64,000 nucleotides of DNA from Naumannella halotolerans (GCF_004364645.1 NZ_SOAW01000002.1:248001-312000), one strand, 5' to 3'; shown: positions 52,774-61,935, counted from the stretch's first letter. Made by a program: numbers and translations. The notes: generated by a model from the sequence alone, not told the origin.

Positions 52774-55700
52774 AGTGTCTGTCCCAACGTGGTGAGCTTG
52801 TTCGCGGCCCGGTTGAGCTGCGTCGAATCCTTCTCCTGGACAGGGTTGATCTGGTTGATCGTGACGTTGGCTGGCGGGCGGGGCGCAGGTTCCTGCGTCA
52901 CGACCGTCACCTGCGGACGCATGTACGAGGTGTCGCGGATATACCTTCCCTCCACGATCCCGCCATCCCGCATATGCGGCATCGCGATCTCAGCGATGGC
53001 CTGCCGATCGATCTTCCGCAGCTGCAACGCCTCCATCACCGGCGCGCCGTAGTAGTCGACAGATTGTGTCGGCATCACCCATTCCCCGCGGGACAGTTTC
53101 GCCATGATCGAATCCGAGGTGGACGTGCCAGCACCCCACACGCGCCCACCGGCAGCGAACCCGGGCATCACTTCCTTCAGCCCGTCCTCTGCCCGGTCGA
53201 TCAGCCCGTCGATCAGCGACTCGGCCAGCTTCTTCCCGGCACGGTCGAACAGGTTGTCGTCGGGCAGGTCTTTGATCTTCGCAATGTCGCCGTCGAACTC
53301 CTTGCGGACACCGTTCATCGACCACTCCATGAGTTTGCCGATGTCGCCCACGCTGGGCAGGTTGTCGAAGTTGAAGTTGCCGCCACCCTTCGGGCCGCGA
53401 TAGTTCCAGTCATCCCGGCCGCCGAGACCGTTGCCGCCATTCACATACGACGCCCACTGCGACACACCAGAACCGCCCGGGCGGCCAGCCGAGGGGCCGG
53501 GGATGCCGTGAATGTGGTACGGCCAGTTGCCCTGCGAGGGGTTACGCAGCCACGCAGCAACACCCAACGAACGCAGAGCGTTGATCAGCGGCGGGAAGTT
53601 CGAGCGGGTGATGTCGACCGCATCCCCCGCATGGGACGATCCCGAGTACGAGGTCGCTGGCCGGAACCCGCCTTGCGAGATGTGCATGTTCGTGCCGGCG
53701 ATGCGTTCGGCCATCGCCAAGACCTGCGCGAACCGGGCAGTGAACGTCTTGCCCTTGAATGACACCAGCCCGCCACGGGCGAACGAATGTGACTCCGTCC
53801 CAAGGTTGAACTGTCCGCCTGTCGCGTAGTTGCGCTGCGTGAACGAACCCAAACCGCCGAGCGCCTTCTTCACCCCGGCAATACCGCCCTGCCGTGCGGC
53901 AGCGTTCAGCCGGTCCAGGTCGTGACCGAGCACAGCCGCGACCTCGGGGCGGTTGATGAACTCGCCGCCACCCAGGTTCAGTTCGATGTTCCTGACGGGA
54001 TCGTAGAAGTGGTAGTCGTCGACACCGGGGGAGAATCCGGGGAGCTTGATTCCGCCGCCGGACGCCTTACTGATACTGATCTTGCGGGTGTTCGCGACCT
54101 CGGCGATGTTGTTGTAGGTTCCGCCAACAGCACGCATCGCACCCCGAATGCCCCTGGCCGAACGGACGACCCGACTCGCCATGTCGCCGATCCGGTCCTC
54201 CATGTCCCGCGCATAACCGGAGGTGTTGTCCCTCATATCGGCCAGATCGGACGACCAACCCTGCCGCATCGACCGGCCGGCAGAGTCAGTTTTGTCCGAC
54301 ATCTGATTCATACGGTCGCGGACAGCGTTACGGGCCGACGCGGTACGATCCCACGTCCGGTCCTGCATCGACTTGAGGTCGTCCGACCACGAGTTCCGCA
54401 TCGACCGGCCAGACTTGTCCGTCTTGTCGGACATCTGGTCCATGCGATCCCGGACAGCGTTGCGGGCCGATTCGGTACGAGACCAGGTGGTGTCCGCTAC
54501 CGACTTCATATCGTCCCACCACGAGTTCCGGATACCGCGACCCGACGAGTCGAACTTGCCCGACATCGACTCAAGACGGTCTCGGTTGATGTTCCGCGCC
54601 GAGGTCATCTTGTCGTCGGTCTGATCGCGGACGTACCGCATGTCACCGGCCCACGACGACCCGATCTGGTCACCCTTCGTGGCGAACGCGCTCGAGGTCG
54701 TGTTCAGCGACCCGGTGAGCGCGTTCGTCATGTCCGTAGCCGCAGTCTGGGTACTGTCCCGGGCGCCGAACAGGTTCTTCACCCAGTCCCACACCGATTC
54801 CTTGGCCTCCGGCACACCGCGCAGGACGATGTCGGTTGGCTGGTCGGCCGGGATGCCTTTCAGCTTCTCGAGGTACTCGCTGATCGTCAGGTCCGCGTCG
54901 TTGGCGCGGGCGATGATTTCGGTCTTCTCTTCCTCCGGGAGCTGCTGATACTGATCCATCAGCGACTGCGTAGCCTGCTGAGCCTCGCCGGTCTCAGCGG
55001 TCGCCTTCGTCTTGACGACCTTGTTCAGCGCGTCGGCGACCCGGTGGTAGTCCTCAACCTTCCGCTGCGCCTCAGCGGTGTTCGCCTCAACCGTGGTGAC
55101 GATCTTCTCCCGTGCTGCGTCGAGCACACTGTTGATCTTGTCCTTCGCCGCCTGATCACCAGTCAACGACAACGACGTAGCAATATCGGACGGGATCAGC
55201 CCATACGAATCAGCGAGACGCTCAGCCTCATCCGAGTTGAACCCGGCAGCCTCCGCGTTCTTGATGAACTCTTCACGGGCCGCTTCCATCTTCGCCCGGA
55301 CCGCGTCCTGGCCCTCGCCGGCTTCGGCCATCGCCTCAGCCAGGCCGTGCGCCTCCCGGGCCTGATCGTTCAGCGCGCCGATGTTCTCCCGGCCCGCGAT
55401 CGTGGACTGGCTGGTGTTCTCACCGTTCGTCTTGATCGTTTCGGACGCGTCGGCAAGCGCCTGCTCGTAGGAACTGATGGCGTCCGACATGGCGAGCGCG
55501 CCGGTGTAGGACTTCTCGAACTCTTCACGCTGCGCCTGCGCTGCTTCGGTCGTGTCCTCCATCTGCCCGGCCAGCGCGGACTGATCAGCCGTCAGCTCAG
55601 TCGACGCCGCGCCCGCAACACGGATCGACTCCGGAACCTCGCCGCCCATCCAACGCACATACTCGTCCTCAGACACCGTCTGGCCGAGCGTGTCCGCGAC

Positions 55701-58094
55701 CTGCTCCAACTGGGCACGGTAAGCCGGGAGCCGACCCGCGACTTCCTCAACACTGATACCGAGCTCGTTCGCCTGCCGAGCAATCTCGGTGAACACCCGG
55801 CCCGCAGCCTCCGGATCGGACGCAGCCAACGTCGACAGGCCGTCATCGATCCGGTCCAACTGCTCATTGACCCGGTCCAGGTTCGTGTCGCCAAGCGTGC
55901 CGAACAAGGTGACGAACTCTTCACCGACGTTCGCGATCTGCTCGGCAGCGACCGGCCGGAACGCGCGCCGCAACGCCGAATCCAGATCATCCACGCCGCC
56001 CGCGATGGCGCGTGCTTCTTCACCCGGCTTGCCCTGCTTGAAAAGGTCATCCAGAGCGTTGCCGGCGTCCGGGCCGACGTTGGAGATCTTGACCATCGAC
56101 GCAACGATGGAGTCCATGCCGTCCACGATGGAGTCGTCGCGGAACCCGTCCAGCAGCGCGGTCACGGCCATGCTGTACGCGCCCAAACCGAGCGCCCCGG
56201 CAGCAGCGGCCTTTGTGACCTTCCCCATCCGACCGGCGAGAACATTCCCCTCCGAGGACAGGTCCTTCCATGACGTGTACAGTTCCGCGCCGCCGACAGC
56301 CAGCTTGCCGAGACCGCCGACGGCGAGCAGAGCGCCCGAACCGAGAGCAGCAACCGACAGGCCGGTCGACAACACACTCGAATCCAAGGTGCCGATCCAG
56401 TCGACAGCGCCCTCCGCGGACTGGGCCAAACTCCGCAGCACATCGTTCGCGCCAGACCCGGACTTCAAGAACACGGTGTCGATCGACCCGCCGAGCTTCT
56501 CGATGTCACCGGCCAGGTTGTTCTGCTTCTCCGCCGCAGTGATCGCCGCATACCCGGCATCATTCACGGCGTCAGTCATCTCCTGCACGCCCTCAGCGCC
56601 AGAACGCATCAACACCAGCGAAGCCTGAATGGCCTCATTCCCGAAGATGCGGCCCAGCGCGGCCTGCCGTTCAGCATCCGTCAGCCCAGACAGCTTCTCT
56701 TGCAGCACGTCCGCAACACCAGACATGCCGATGAACTTGCCCTGGGCGTTGAACACCGAAATGCCGTAGGCGTCCATCGCCTTCTCCGCCGCCGTAGACG
56801 GAGCGGTCATCGACATCAACATCGACCGGAAACTCGTTCCGGCCTGCTCGCCAATGAGGCCGTTCTTAGCGAACAACGCCAACGTGCCCGACGTTTCCTC
56901 AATCGAAACACCCAGATCGGCAGCCGGCTTACCCGCATAGGTGAGCGCATTACCCAGGTCGGCAACCTCGCCCTGCGCCTTACCGGCGCCGGCAGCCAAC
57001 AGGTCCGCGATGTGCGGAACGTCCCGACCGGACAGGTTGAACTGCGTCATCGCCGTAGCAGCAATCTCCGCGGCCTCACCGACCTCCAACTGGCCGGCCG
57101 CGGCCAACGACAGGGCACCGGACAGTCCGCCGCCCATCACATCTTGGGCAGAAACACCTGCTTTGAGGAGTTCCTCCATGCCCTGCGCGGCCTCTTTGGC
57201 CGAGTAGGCGGTGTCCGCGCCAGCCTCGATCGCAGCCTCACGCAACCCATCCAAACTCGCCCGCGCATCCGAACCGGTAGCCGCAACAGCCGACATCTGC
57301 TGATCGAACTCGGCGACCGTCTTCACCGCCAACCCGACCGGCACCGCCAACGCCAACCCCAACCCGCCGGCAGCGTTCGACAACCGGTCAATCGACGCCG
57401 ACTGGTCATCGATACTGCGCAGCGTCTTGTCCAGGTTCTTCCCGAACCCCGACATCGAACTGCCGGCCTTGTTCAACCCGGTGGCGGCGGACAGTGCGGA
57501 CTTCTCCGCGCCCTGAACAGCGGTGCCGAGCTTGTCCACATCACCAGCGGCACGCACCGACGCCGACGCCAGATCCGTCTGCGCCTTCGACTGCTTCCCA
57601 GCCGCATCCGCAAGATTCTTCTCGGCCCGCTCCAACCGGACAGTGGTTTGCTCGGCCTGTGCCCGGGTGGTGCCGAGCTTGTTCTCCGCGTTGACCTGAT
57701 CGGCCGACGCCTTGACCAAACCGTCCTTCGCGGTGGCGAGGTTCTTCTCCGCCGCCAGAACCTCTCTGGCCGACGCCTCACCCTTGGCGCGGGTCTGATT
57801 CAGACTGAGCTCGGCGGCACCAACCTTCTCCGCCGCCGCCCGAACACTGTCCTTCGCCTGCGCGAGCTTGTCTTCGGCGGCCTTGACCTGTGTGGCGCGC
57901 ACATTCGACTGCGCCCGCGCCCCAGCCAACGACTTCTCAGCAGCCTCAACCCGCTTGGTCGCAGCCTCCTGCCGGTCCTGCGCCTTCTCCAGATCCTTCG
58001 CGGCCCGCTCAGTCGCCCGGGCAGCCTTCTCCATCTGCGACGTGTAGCTGCCGGTGTCAGCAGAGAACCGGATCGCGATCGACTTGTCAGCCAC
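52770..58094 (-). CDS. Tail tape measure protein with internal M15-like peptidase domain
   Basis: 1,774 residues, which would predict a tail of roughly 250 nm at the usual ratio. The first ~200 residues are coiled coil (KAARATERAAKDLEKAQDRQ). The TP901-type core spans ~265-430 (EAGADTAYSAKEAAQGMEEL, MTQFNLSGRDVPHIADLL). Four ~36-residue tandem repeats with SARN..RDR...MS.K.D.SGR..R.SW cores occur at ~1140-1300. Near 1455-1535 lies GSSHAGDAVDI and YHIHGIPG, an M15-like peptidase motif that could open peptidoglycan during DNA entry. Its stop overlaps the distal tail gene. Confidence 0.9.
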   Translation of the reverse strand: MADKSIAIRFSADTGSYTSQMEKAARATERAAKDLEKAQDRQEAATKRVEAAEKSLAGARAQSNVRATQVKAAEDKLAQAKDSVRAAAEKVGAAELSLNQTRAKGEASAREVLAAEKNLATAKDGLVKASADQVNAENKLGTTRAQAEQTTVRLERAEKNLADAAGKQSKAQTDLASASVRAAGDVDKLGTAVQGAEKSALSAATGLNKAGSSMSGFGKNLDKTLRSIDDQSASIDRLSNAAGGLGLALAVPVGLAVKTVAEFDQQMSAVAATGSDARASLDGLREAAIEAGADTAYSAKEAAQGMEELLKAGVSAQDVMGGGLSGALSLAAAGQLEVGEAAEIAATAMTQFNLSGRDVPHIADLLAAGAGKAQGEVADLGNALTYAGKPAADLGVSIEETSGTLALFAKNGLIGEQAGTSFRSMLMSMTAPSTAAEKAMDAYGISVFNAQGKFIGMSGVADVLQEKLSGLTDAERQAALGRIFGNEAIQASLVLMRSGAEGVQEMTDAVNDAGYAAITAAEKQNNLAGDIEKLGGSIDTVFLKSGSGANDVLRSLAQSAEGAVDWIGTLDSSVLSTGLSVAALGSGALLAVGGLGKLAVGGAELYTSWKDLSSEGNVLAGRMGKVTKAAAAGALGLGAYSMAVTALLDGFRDDSIVDGMDSIVASMVKISNVGPDAGNALDDLFKQGKPGEEARAIAGGVDDLDSALRRAFRPVAAEQIANVGEEFVTLFGTLGDTNLDRVNEQLDRIDDGLSTLAASDPEAAGRVFTEIARQANELGISVEEVAGRLPAYRAQLEQVADTLGQTVSEDEYVRWMGGEVPESIRVAGAASTELTADQSALAGQMEDTTEAAQAQREEFEKSYTGALAMSDAISSYEQALADASETIKTNGENTSQSTIAGRENIGALNDQAREAHGLAEAMAEAGEGQDAVRAKMEAAREEFIKNAEAAGFNSDEAERLADSYGLIPSDIATSLSLTGDQAAKDKINSVLDAAREKIVTTVEANTAEAQRKVEDYHRVADALNKVVKTKATAETGEAQQATQSLMDQYQQLPEEEKTEIIARANDADLTISEYLEKLKGIPADQPTDIVLRGVPEAKESVWDWVKNLFGARDSTQTAATDMTNALTGSLNTTSSAFATKGDQIGSSWAGDMRYVRDQTDDKMTSARNINRDRLESMSGKFDSSGRGIRNSWWDDMKSVADTTWSRTESARNAVRDRMDQMSDKTDKSGRSMRNSWSDDLKSMQDRTWDRTASARNAVRDRMNQMSDKTDSAGRSMRQGWSSDLADMRDNTSGYARDMEDRIGDMASRVVRSARGIRGAMRAVGGTYNNIAEVANTRKISISKASGGGIKLPGFSPGVDDYHFYDPVRNIELNLGGGEFINRPEVAAVLGHDLDRLNAAARQGGIAGVKKALGGLGSFTQRNYATGGQFNLGTESHSFARGGLVSFKGKTFTARFAQVLAMAERIAGTNMHISQGGFRPATSYSGSSHAGDAVDITRSNFPPLINALRSLGVAAWLRNPSQGNWPYHIHGIPGPSAGRPGGSGVSQWASYVNGGNGLGGRDDWNYRGPKGGGNFNFDNLPSVGDIGKLMEWSMNGVRKEFDGDIAKIKDLPDDNLFDRAGKKLAESLIDGLIDRAEDGLKEVMPGFAAGGRVWGAGTSTSDSIMAKLSRGEWVMPTQSVDYYGAPVMEALQLRKIDRQAIAEIAMPHMRDGGIVEGRYIRDTSYMRPQVTVVTQEPAPRPPANVTINQINPVQEKDSTQLNRAANKLTTLGQTL

Positions 58095-58097
58095 AGG

Positions 58098-58613
58098 TCA
58101 CCGCCCTCTCTTGGAAAGATCAACACCGGCAGCGCGCAACTCCGCTATCTGCCGTTCGTTCAGTTCGCGGATCTGCTCATACGTCATCGCCCGCCATACC
58201 CGCGCCCCGGGTGTCGGATACTGCTTGTTCTTGCGGGCCTTCTCGTCCTTCTCAGCCCACTTCTGCTGCTCCACCTCAACCGCAGCGCACGCGTCGCACA
58301 CGTCGAACACGCCGCCCCACTTCTGGCCCTTACCGTCAACCCGGTGCAGCGTCTCGGACAGGTGGTGGCCGCACAGGTGAACCTCGGCCTTGTAGTTGTT
58401 CCACTCATCCATCAGCAAGATCGCCTGCGGGGTCCACATCGTTTCGGTTTCCGCAACGGACTCGACCATCCGGCCCTCGCCGTCATACCGGTAGGTGGTG
58501 GTCGTCTTCGGTGTTTGCCCGAGCAGGTACAGCGGAGAGATGCCGTACCTGTCCGCGATTTCTAGGCGCCGCCGGACTTCCGGGCTGTTGCGTATCGCTT
58601 CACGGCTTTTGGG
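58098..58613 (-). CDS. Tail assembly chaperone, frameshifted second part (gpGT-like)
   Basis: This frame has no good start of its own near 58600. It is open through the slippery site and reads SREAIRNSPEVRRRLEIADR, YGISPLYLLGQ, TTTTYRYDGEGR, then MVESVAETETMWTPQAILLM, to a stop at 58098. The C-terminal part contains Cys/His pairs (CGHHLSETLH, CDACAAVEV). It is joined to the upstream chaperone by -1 frameshifting, as in lambda G/GT. An ATG at 58469 could make a 123-residue form. It acts on the tape measure during tail assembly and is not in the virion. Confidence 0.8.
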   Translation of the reverse strand, partial: PKSREAIRNSPEVRRRLEIADRYGISPLYLLGQTPKTTTTYRYDGEGRMVESVAETETMWTPQAILLMDEWNNYKAEVHLCGHHLSETLHRVDGKGQKWGGVFDVCDACAAVEVEQQKWAEKDEKARKNKQYPTPGARVWRAMTYEQIRELNERQIAELRAAGVDLSKRGR

Positions 58614-59155
58614 GCATCATCACGCCGCAGGTGTAGCGGCCACATCTCAGACACGATGGCCTGCTTGTCCGCCGGCGACAGGTGATCGAGTGCCTCGGCC
58701 CAGTCGTTTCTGCTGGTGCCGGTGTCCTCGCCGTACTTCAACAACTCGACATACGACTGCTTCGCCAACTCCAGACCGACAGCCTCGTAGTCCTCAGCGC
58801 GGGCCTTCTTGACCACCGCATCATCGGCATCGTCGGGCAGGGTGCGTTCCCGGCCGCCGAAGTCCTCGACGATCTTGTCGTAGCGGGCGGCGTCCAGAGC
58901 GCGGAACACCGCCTCGAACGTGGCATCCGCGATCTGCACATCCAGCTGGTCGATCCGATCGTCCAGGTCTTTCGTGTCGACCACGGACTGGCCGCCGTAC
59001 CGGAGCACCTTCTTCTCCCCATCAGCGATCTTCTGCTGCCGCTCCGCGTCCAGTTCGGCACGCTCGCTGAGCAGCCGATCATCAGCCATGCACAACAGGT
59101 GCCGGTAGGTGGGCGAGAACTCGCCCGACTTCACCAGCTTCAAGAACTCAGACAT
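58562..59155 (-). CDS. Tail assembly chaperone, first frame (gpG-like)
   Basis: 197 residues, acidic and helical (MSEFLKLVKSGEFSPTYRHL; ERQQKIADGEKKVLRYGGQS; DAVVKKARAEDYEAVGLELA), of the size and position of siphovirus tail assembly chaperones between major tail and tape measure genes. Near its 3' end the CCCAAAA heptamer allows a fraction of ribosomes to shift -1 and add the second part. A strong terminator lies between the major tail gene and this start, which would lower its expression relative to virion proteins. Confidence 0.82.
   Translation of the reverse strand: MSEFLKLVKSGEFSPTYRHLLCMADDRLLSERAELDAERQQKIADGEKKVLRYGGQSVVDTKDLDDRIDQLDVQIADATFEAVFRALDAARYDKIVEDFGGRERTLPDDADDAVVKKARAEDYEAVGLELAKQSYVELLKYGEDTGTSRNDWAEALDHLSPADKQAIVSEMWPLHLRRDDAPKAVKRYATARKSGGA
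58607..58613 (-). promoter_or_regulatory. -1 ribosomal frameshift slippery heptamer
   Basis: On the coding strand the heptamer is C CCA AAA in the chaperone frame, the canonical X XXY YYZ form. Slipping by -1 gives CCC AAA and leads into the open second frame, 43 bases before the TAG of the first. Confidence 0.85.
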
Positions 59156-59192
59156 GCGTTTCCTTTCGAGACTCCCGAGACGCCGAGACAGA

Positions 59193-59230
59193 CCTGGCCC
59201 CGCGCACGTCTCGGGATGCGCGGGGCCAGG
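59193..59230 (-). terminator. Terminator after the major tail gene
   Basis: CCTGGCCCCGCGCA, 10-base loop, then TGCGCGGGGCCAGG: a perfect 14-bp stem. It sits 12 bases after the major tail stop, before the chaperone gene. It probably attenuates downstream transcription, giving far more major tail protein than chaperone. Confidence 0.85.
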
Positions 59231-59241
59231 AGTAGAAGGGA

Positions 59242-59760
59242 TCAGGCGACGAGTGCAACGTCCTGCTTGATCTCGCCGGTCACCCGGAACGAGATGGTCG
59301 ACCGGATCAGCGCACCCTCGGTGTCGTCGATCTCCTCACGGGTCACGAGGATCACCTCGACGGGGATCAGGTCACCAACCTCAGCCGCGGCGAGCGACTT
59401 CCGCGAGTCCAGGCCGCGACGGTCGAACAGCACCCACTTAGTGCCTTCCTTCAGGTTCCGGTAGGCGACGTAGTTTTCGTCGTCGGGATCCTGCGGGTTG
59501 TACACGACGGTGATCGGGTTGGCCGACGGTTCCTTCCGTCCGGCGCCCTGGATGGTCTGCGCCAGGCAGTACCGGGTCTGGGTCACGGTGGAACGTTCGA
59601 TGCTGTACGACCAGTTCATCAGGTCGCACGACAGGTTGAACCCGGTCGGCGGCGCGAACTCGGCAACCGACGGCTTGGAATGATCAGCGACGGCCGGTGC
59701 AGCGAACACCGACCCATTGCCGGCAGCGGAGAAGCCTTCGGGAATCGTGGTGAGGGTCAT
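59242..59760 (-). CDS. Major tail protein
   Basis: 172 residues. It has an N-terminal polar arm (TTIPEGFSAAGNGSVFAAPA) and a beta-rich body (FNLSCDLMNWSYSIERSTVT; SLAAAEVGDLIPVEVILVT; SFRVTGEIKQDVALVA). The immunoglobulin-like/tube fold, size, and position between the tail terminator genes and the chaperones define it. It forms the hexameric tail tube. A strong ribosome site and the downstream terminator fit high expression. Confidence 0.82.
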   Translation of the reverse strand: MTLTTIPEGFSAAGNGSVFAAPAVADHSKPSVAEFAPPTGFNLSCDLMNWSYSIERSTVTQTRYCLAQTIQGAGRKEPSANPITVVYNPQDPDDENYVAYRNLKEGTKWVLFDRRGLDSRKSLAAAEVGDLIPVEVILVTREEIDDTEGALIRSTISFRVTGEIKQDVALVA

Positions 59761-59762
59761 GG

Positions 59763-59993
59763 TCAGTCCTTCTTCGTTGGGGTCGGTGTGTCCTTCGGCT
59801 CCGACTTGGGCGTCTCGGCCTTCCCCGACTTGTTCGGGGTGGTCTTGAACTTCGGCGGCAGCAGCTCGCCGTGGTTGTTCACCGCCGGGTGATCGGGAAG
59901 AACAGTCAGATGGTCGGACCGTTCAGCGATCTGCTTGGTGGTGGAGTAGTGGTGCCCGGTCGTCTTGTCGGACACACGCACAAACTCAGTCAT
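59763..59993 (-). CDS. Small basic phage protein
   Basis: 76 residues. The N-terminal part FVRVSDKTTGHHYSTTKQIA resembles short capsid/tail accessory proteins that begin with a 'VRV.D..TG' strand. The C-terminal half is Lys/Pro/Thr-rich (PPKFKTTPNKSGKAETPKSE), probably unstructured. It lies between tail terminator and major tail genes, the start overlapping the next upstream stop (ATGA). Function unknown. Confidence 0.7.
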   Translation of the reverse strand: MTEFVRVSDKTTGHHYSTTKQIAERSDHLTVLPDHPAVNNHGELLPPKFKTTPNKSGKAETPKSEPKDTPTPTKKD

Positions 59994-60391
59994 GATGGGT
60001 AGCTCCTTGGGATCGTTACTCGATAGGTGAGAGTCATCGACGCCCGCCGATCACCCTCCGGCCCGTCCCACAACAGCGGGCCGGACGAAACCTCACGCAA
60101 ACGGCCAGCGCCGCCCGACACGACCGGGGACCGGTCCGTCAACGCGGCGCGCACATGATCAACACCGAACCGCACCCCGGCAGCATCAACAGCAGCAACA
60201 ACCACCCGCACCGCGAACGACACCCGCCGCGACAACTGCTCGTAGGTGACCGGTGTCGCAAGGCCGGTGTCGCCGTACACGCACGCATACACACGCGTCG
60301 GAGTCGTGGCCGGCGGGGTGCCGTCGAAGATCAGCAACGGCGTCGGCTCCAACAGCCCGAGCACACCCGTGCTCACCGCCTGGGCGGTCAC
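59990..60391 (-). CDS. Tail terminator-like protein
   Basis: 133 residues. The size, alpha/beta pattern (YACVYGDTGLATPVTYEQLS then SFAVRVVVAAVDAAGVRFGV) and position before the major tail gene fit the tail-completion/terminator proteins (gpU/DUF3168-like) that cap the tube at the neck. It overlaps both neighbours by 4 bases. Confidence 0.65.
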   Translation of the reverse strand: MTAQAVSTGVLGLLEPTPLLIFDGTPPATTPTRVYACVYGDTGLATPVTYEQLSRRVSFAVRVVVAAVDAAGVRFGVDHVRAALTDRSPVVSGGAGRLREVSSGPLLWDGPEGDRRASMTLTYRVTIPRSYPS

Positions 60392-60741
60392 CGCAGAATC
60401 CTGTCCACAGCCCGCTGCAACGCCCGGTCCAACGCCTTCTCCACTGGCACCGACGCCGGCTCCAGAAACGGGTGCGGCGCCGACCGTGCAGTGCCCGCTT
60501 CGACCATCGCACCGTAGAACGCGGTGGGGCCGACCTCGACGGTCACACTGTCCCGGGTCACCGTCACCGTCGACTCGATCGACCTGGCCAGCCGTCCACT
60601 GTCGCGCGGCGCAAGGCGGCGGGCGCCGTCTCGCAAGCCATCCCCGGCCGACCGGACAGCGACAGCAACATCAGCGCCGAGCCGTTCAGGGTCTTTCCGC
60701 AGCGCCTCGGCCAAACGCCGAAGCCCGTCCTGACGTGCCAT
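60388..60741 (-). CDS. HK97 gp10-like head-tail connector
   Basis: 117 residues from the ATG at 60741 (MARQDGLRRLAEALRKDPER). The hallmark APRDSGRLARSIESTVTVT, GPTAFYGAMVEAGTARSAPH and PFLEPA belong to HK97-gp10-like proteins, which are part of the neck. It starts 8 bases after the stop of the two-domain head closure gene and ends within the tail terminator start. Confidence 0.85.
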   Translation of the reverse strand: MARQDGLRRLAEALRKDPERLGADVAVAVRSAGDGLRDGARRLAPRDSGRLARSIESTVTVTRDSVTVEVGPTAFYGAMVEAGTARSAPHPFLEPASVPVEKALDRALQRAVDRILR

Positions 60742-60749
60742 ACCGCCTC

Positions 60750-61457
60750 CTAGTCCAAGACGACGTGACAGATCAGTTCGCGCTCCATCGCCCAATTCGG
60801 GTTACCGTCGCCCAGGTTCAACACCTCGAGCACCCGGCCGACCATGTCCGGATCGCCCATCCCAACGGCGCCGGTAACGACGAGGAACATGGACGTTTCG
60901 ACACCGGTCACATCGCCGGCCATGCGGACCGTGTAAGACCGCAGCGTCACGTCCTGACCGCCGGCGGTCACAGTTCCCCGACCGACACCGACAGCGGTGA
61001 TCGACACCGGCACACCCGGCCGGAACACCGGCCCATTCATGTACACGAACTCGCCGAGCTCGTTGGTGCGTCGTTCTCTCGGCCCGGTGTGAATGTCGAC
61101 CACGAAGTTGTGCGGCAGCCGGGTGTTCGCCCGCACCTCAATACCGGGGGCCCATCCGGTGAATGGTGACCGCCACGGGAACGGGCGCGCCGCGACGATC
61201 ATCTCCACACCCCGAACGACAAGCCTGTCGAGCTGGGTCACATCAGTGCCGGTCGGCATGATGATCGTGTAGTCGAACGTTCCCTTGCTGTGTTCGGCAT
61301 CAGACAGGTCGTCGGTGCCGGACAGCCACACCGCACAACCCTCGACCGGAATGTCTGTGGCGTTGGCCCAGTCCAGAACAGTCCGGTTCGGGTTGTCCGG
61401 ATCTGTGGGCTGAGCGGCGCGGCGGATAGTGACGGTCTCACCGAACACGAAATCCAT
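60750..61457 (-). CDS. Two-domain head closure protein (stopper plus DUF6093-like)
   Basis: 235 residues, about twice the usual head-tail stopper. Residues 1-115 (FVFGETVTIRRAAQPTDPDN ... GIEVRANTR) look like a head closure protein of the gp16/Stf type. Residues 118-235 (VVDIHTGPRERRTNELGEFV, VTAGGQDVTLRSYTVRMAGD) resemble the separate DUF6093-type protein next to it in related phages. The joint is in frame with no stop or slippery site. It overlaps the upstream connector by 1 base. Confidence 0.65.
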   Translation of the reverse strand: MDFVFGETVTIRRAAQPTDPDNPNRTVLDWANATDIPVEGCAVWLSGTDDLSDAEHSKGTFDYTIIMPTGTDVTQLDRLVVRGVEMIVAARPFPWRSPFTGWAPGIEVRANTRLPHNFVVDIHTGPRERRTNELGEFVYMNGPVFRPGVPVSITAVGVGRGTVTAGGQDVTLRSYTVRMAGDVTGVETSMFLVVTGAVGMGDPDMVGRVLEVLNLGDGNPNWAMERELICHVVLD

Positions 61458-61933
61458 CAGGGCCTCACGGGAAGCACATACGCACCCAACACCCGTTCCA
61501 TCAGGTCATGCGACCCAAGATTCACGGCAAGTGGCGAACCGTAGCTGACATTGATCGGGCCAGCAGCCTGGGATTGCGCACCAGCAGGCACCTTGTCGAG
61601 CTCCGTCAGTACCGCCGCCAAACGGGCAATCCCCGCGGGGCATTCGGAATACCCGTGAGTGAATGTCACCGAAACCCCGCGCAGCTTGTTCGTCCAACAG
61701 CCGCGGATGAACCCCGCAGATGACCATTCCGGGTTCAGCACTTCCCGCCCGTCGTTGACAACCTCGCCAACAGAAACAACCCGCAGTGTTGGCAGTGATA
61801 GGACTGAGTTGCCCGAACCGTCCAAGACGATCGTCTCAGTGATTTCGGGGGCGATGTGCCATCCGCAGTAGGCGCGGATCGCGGCCTCCACACTGGGATC
61901 AACCCCAGGGGCCAGTTCGGGCAACTCAGCCAT
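61457..61933 (-). CDS. Head-tail adaptor (gp6-like)
   Basis: 158 residues, first connector after the major capsid gene. It starts PELAPGVDPSVEAAIRAYCG, with helices, then beta strands around LPTLRVVSVGEVVNDGRE and FTHGYSECPAGIARLAAVL, the last a common phrase in phage gp6/gp15-like connectors (TYTHGY...P.di..a). It binds below the portal. Gene order and this motif support the call. Confidence 0.8.
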   Translation of the reverse strand: MAELPELAPGVDPSVEAAIRAYCGWHIAPEITETIVLDGSGNSVLSLPTLRVVSVGEVVNDGREVLNPEWSSAGFIRGCWTNKLRGVSVTFTHGYSECPAGIARLAAVLTELDKVPAGAQSQAAGPINVSYGSPLAVNLGSHDLMERVLGAYVLPVRP

Positions 61934-61935
61934 GA

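Noticed and set aside
53922-56273. Long + strand open frame opposite the tape measure gene
   Set aside because: Antisense of a phage gene in an unbroken - strand operon; composition is Arg/His-rich noise.
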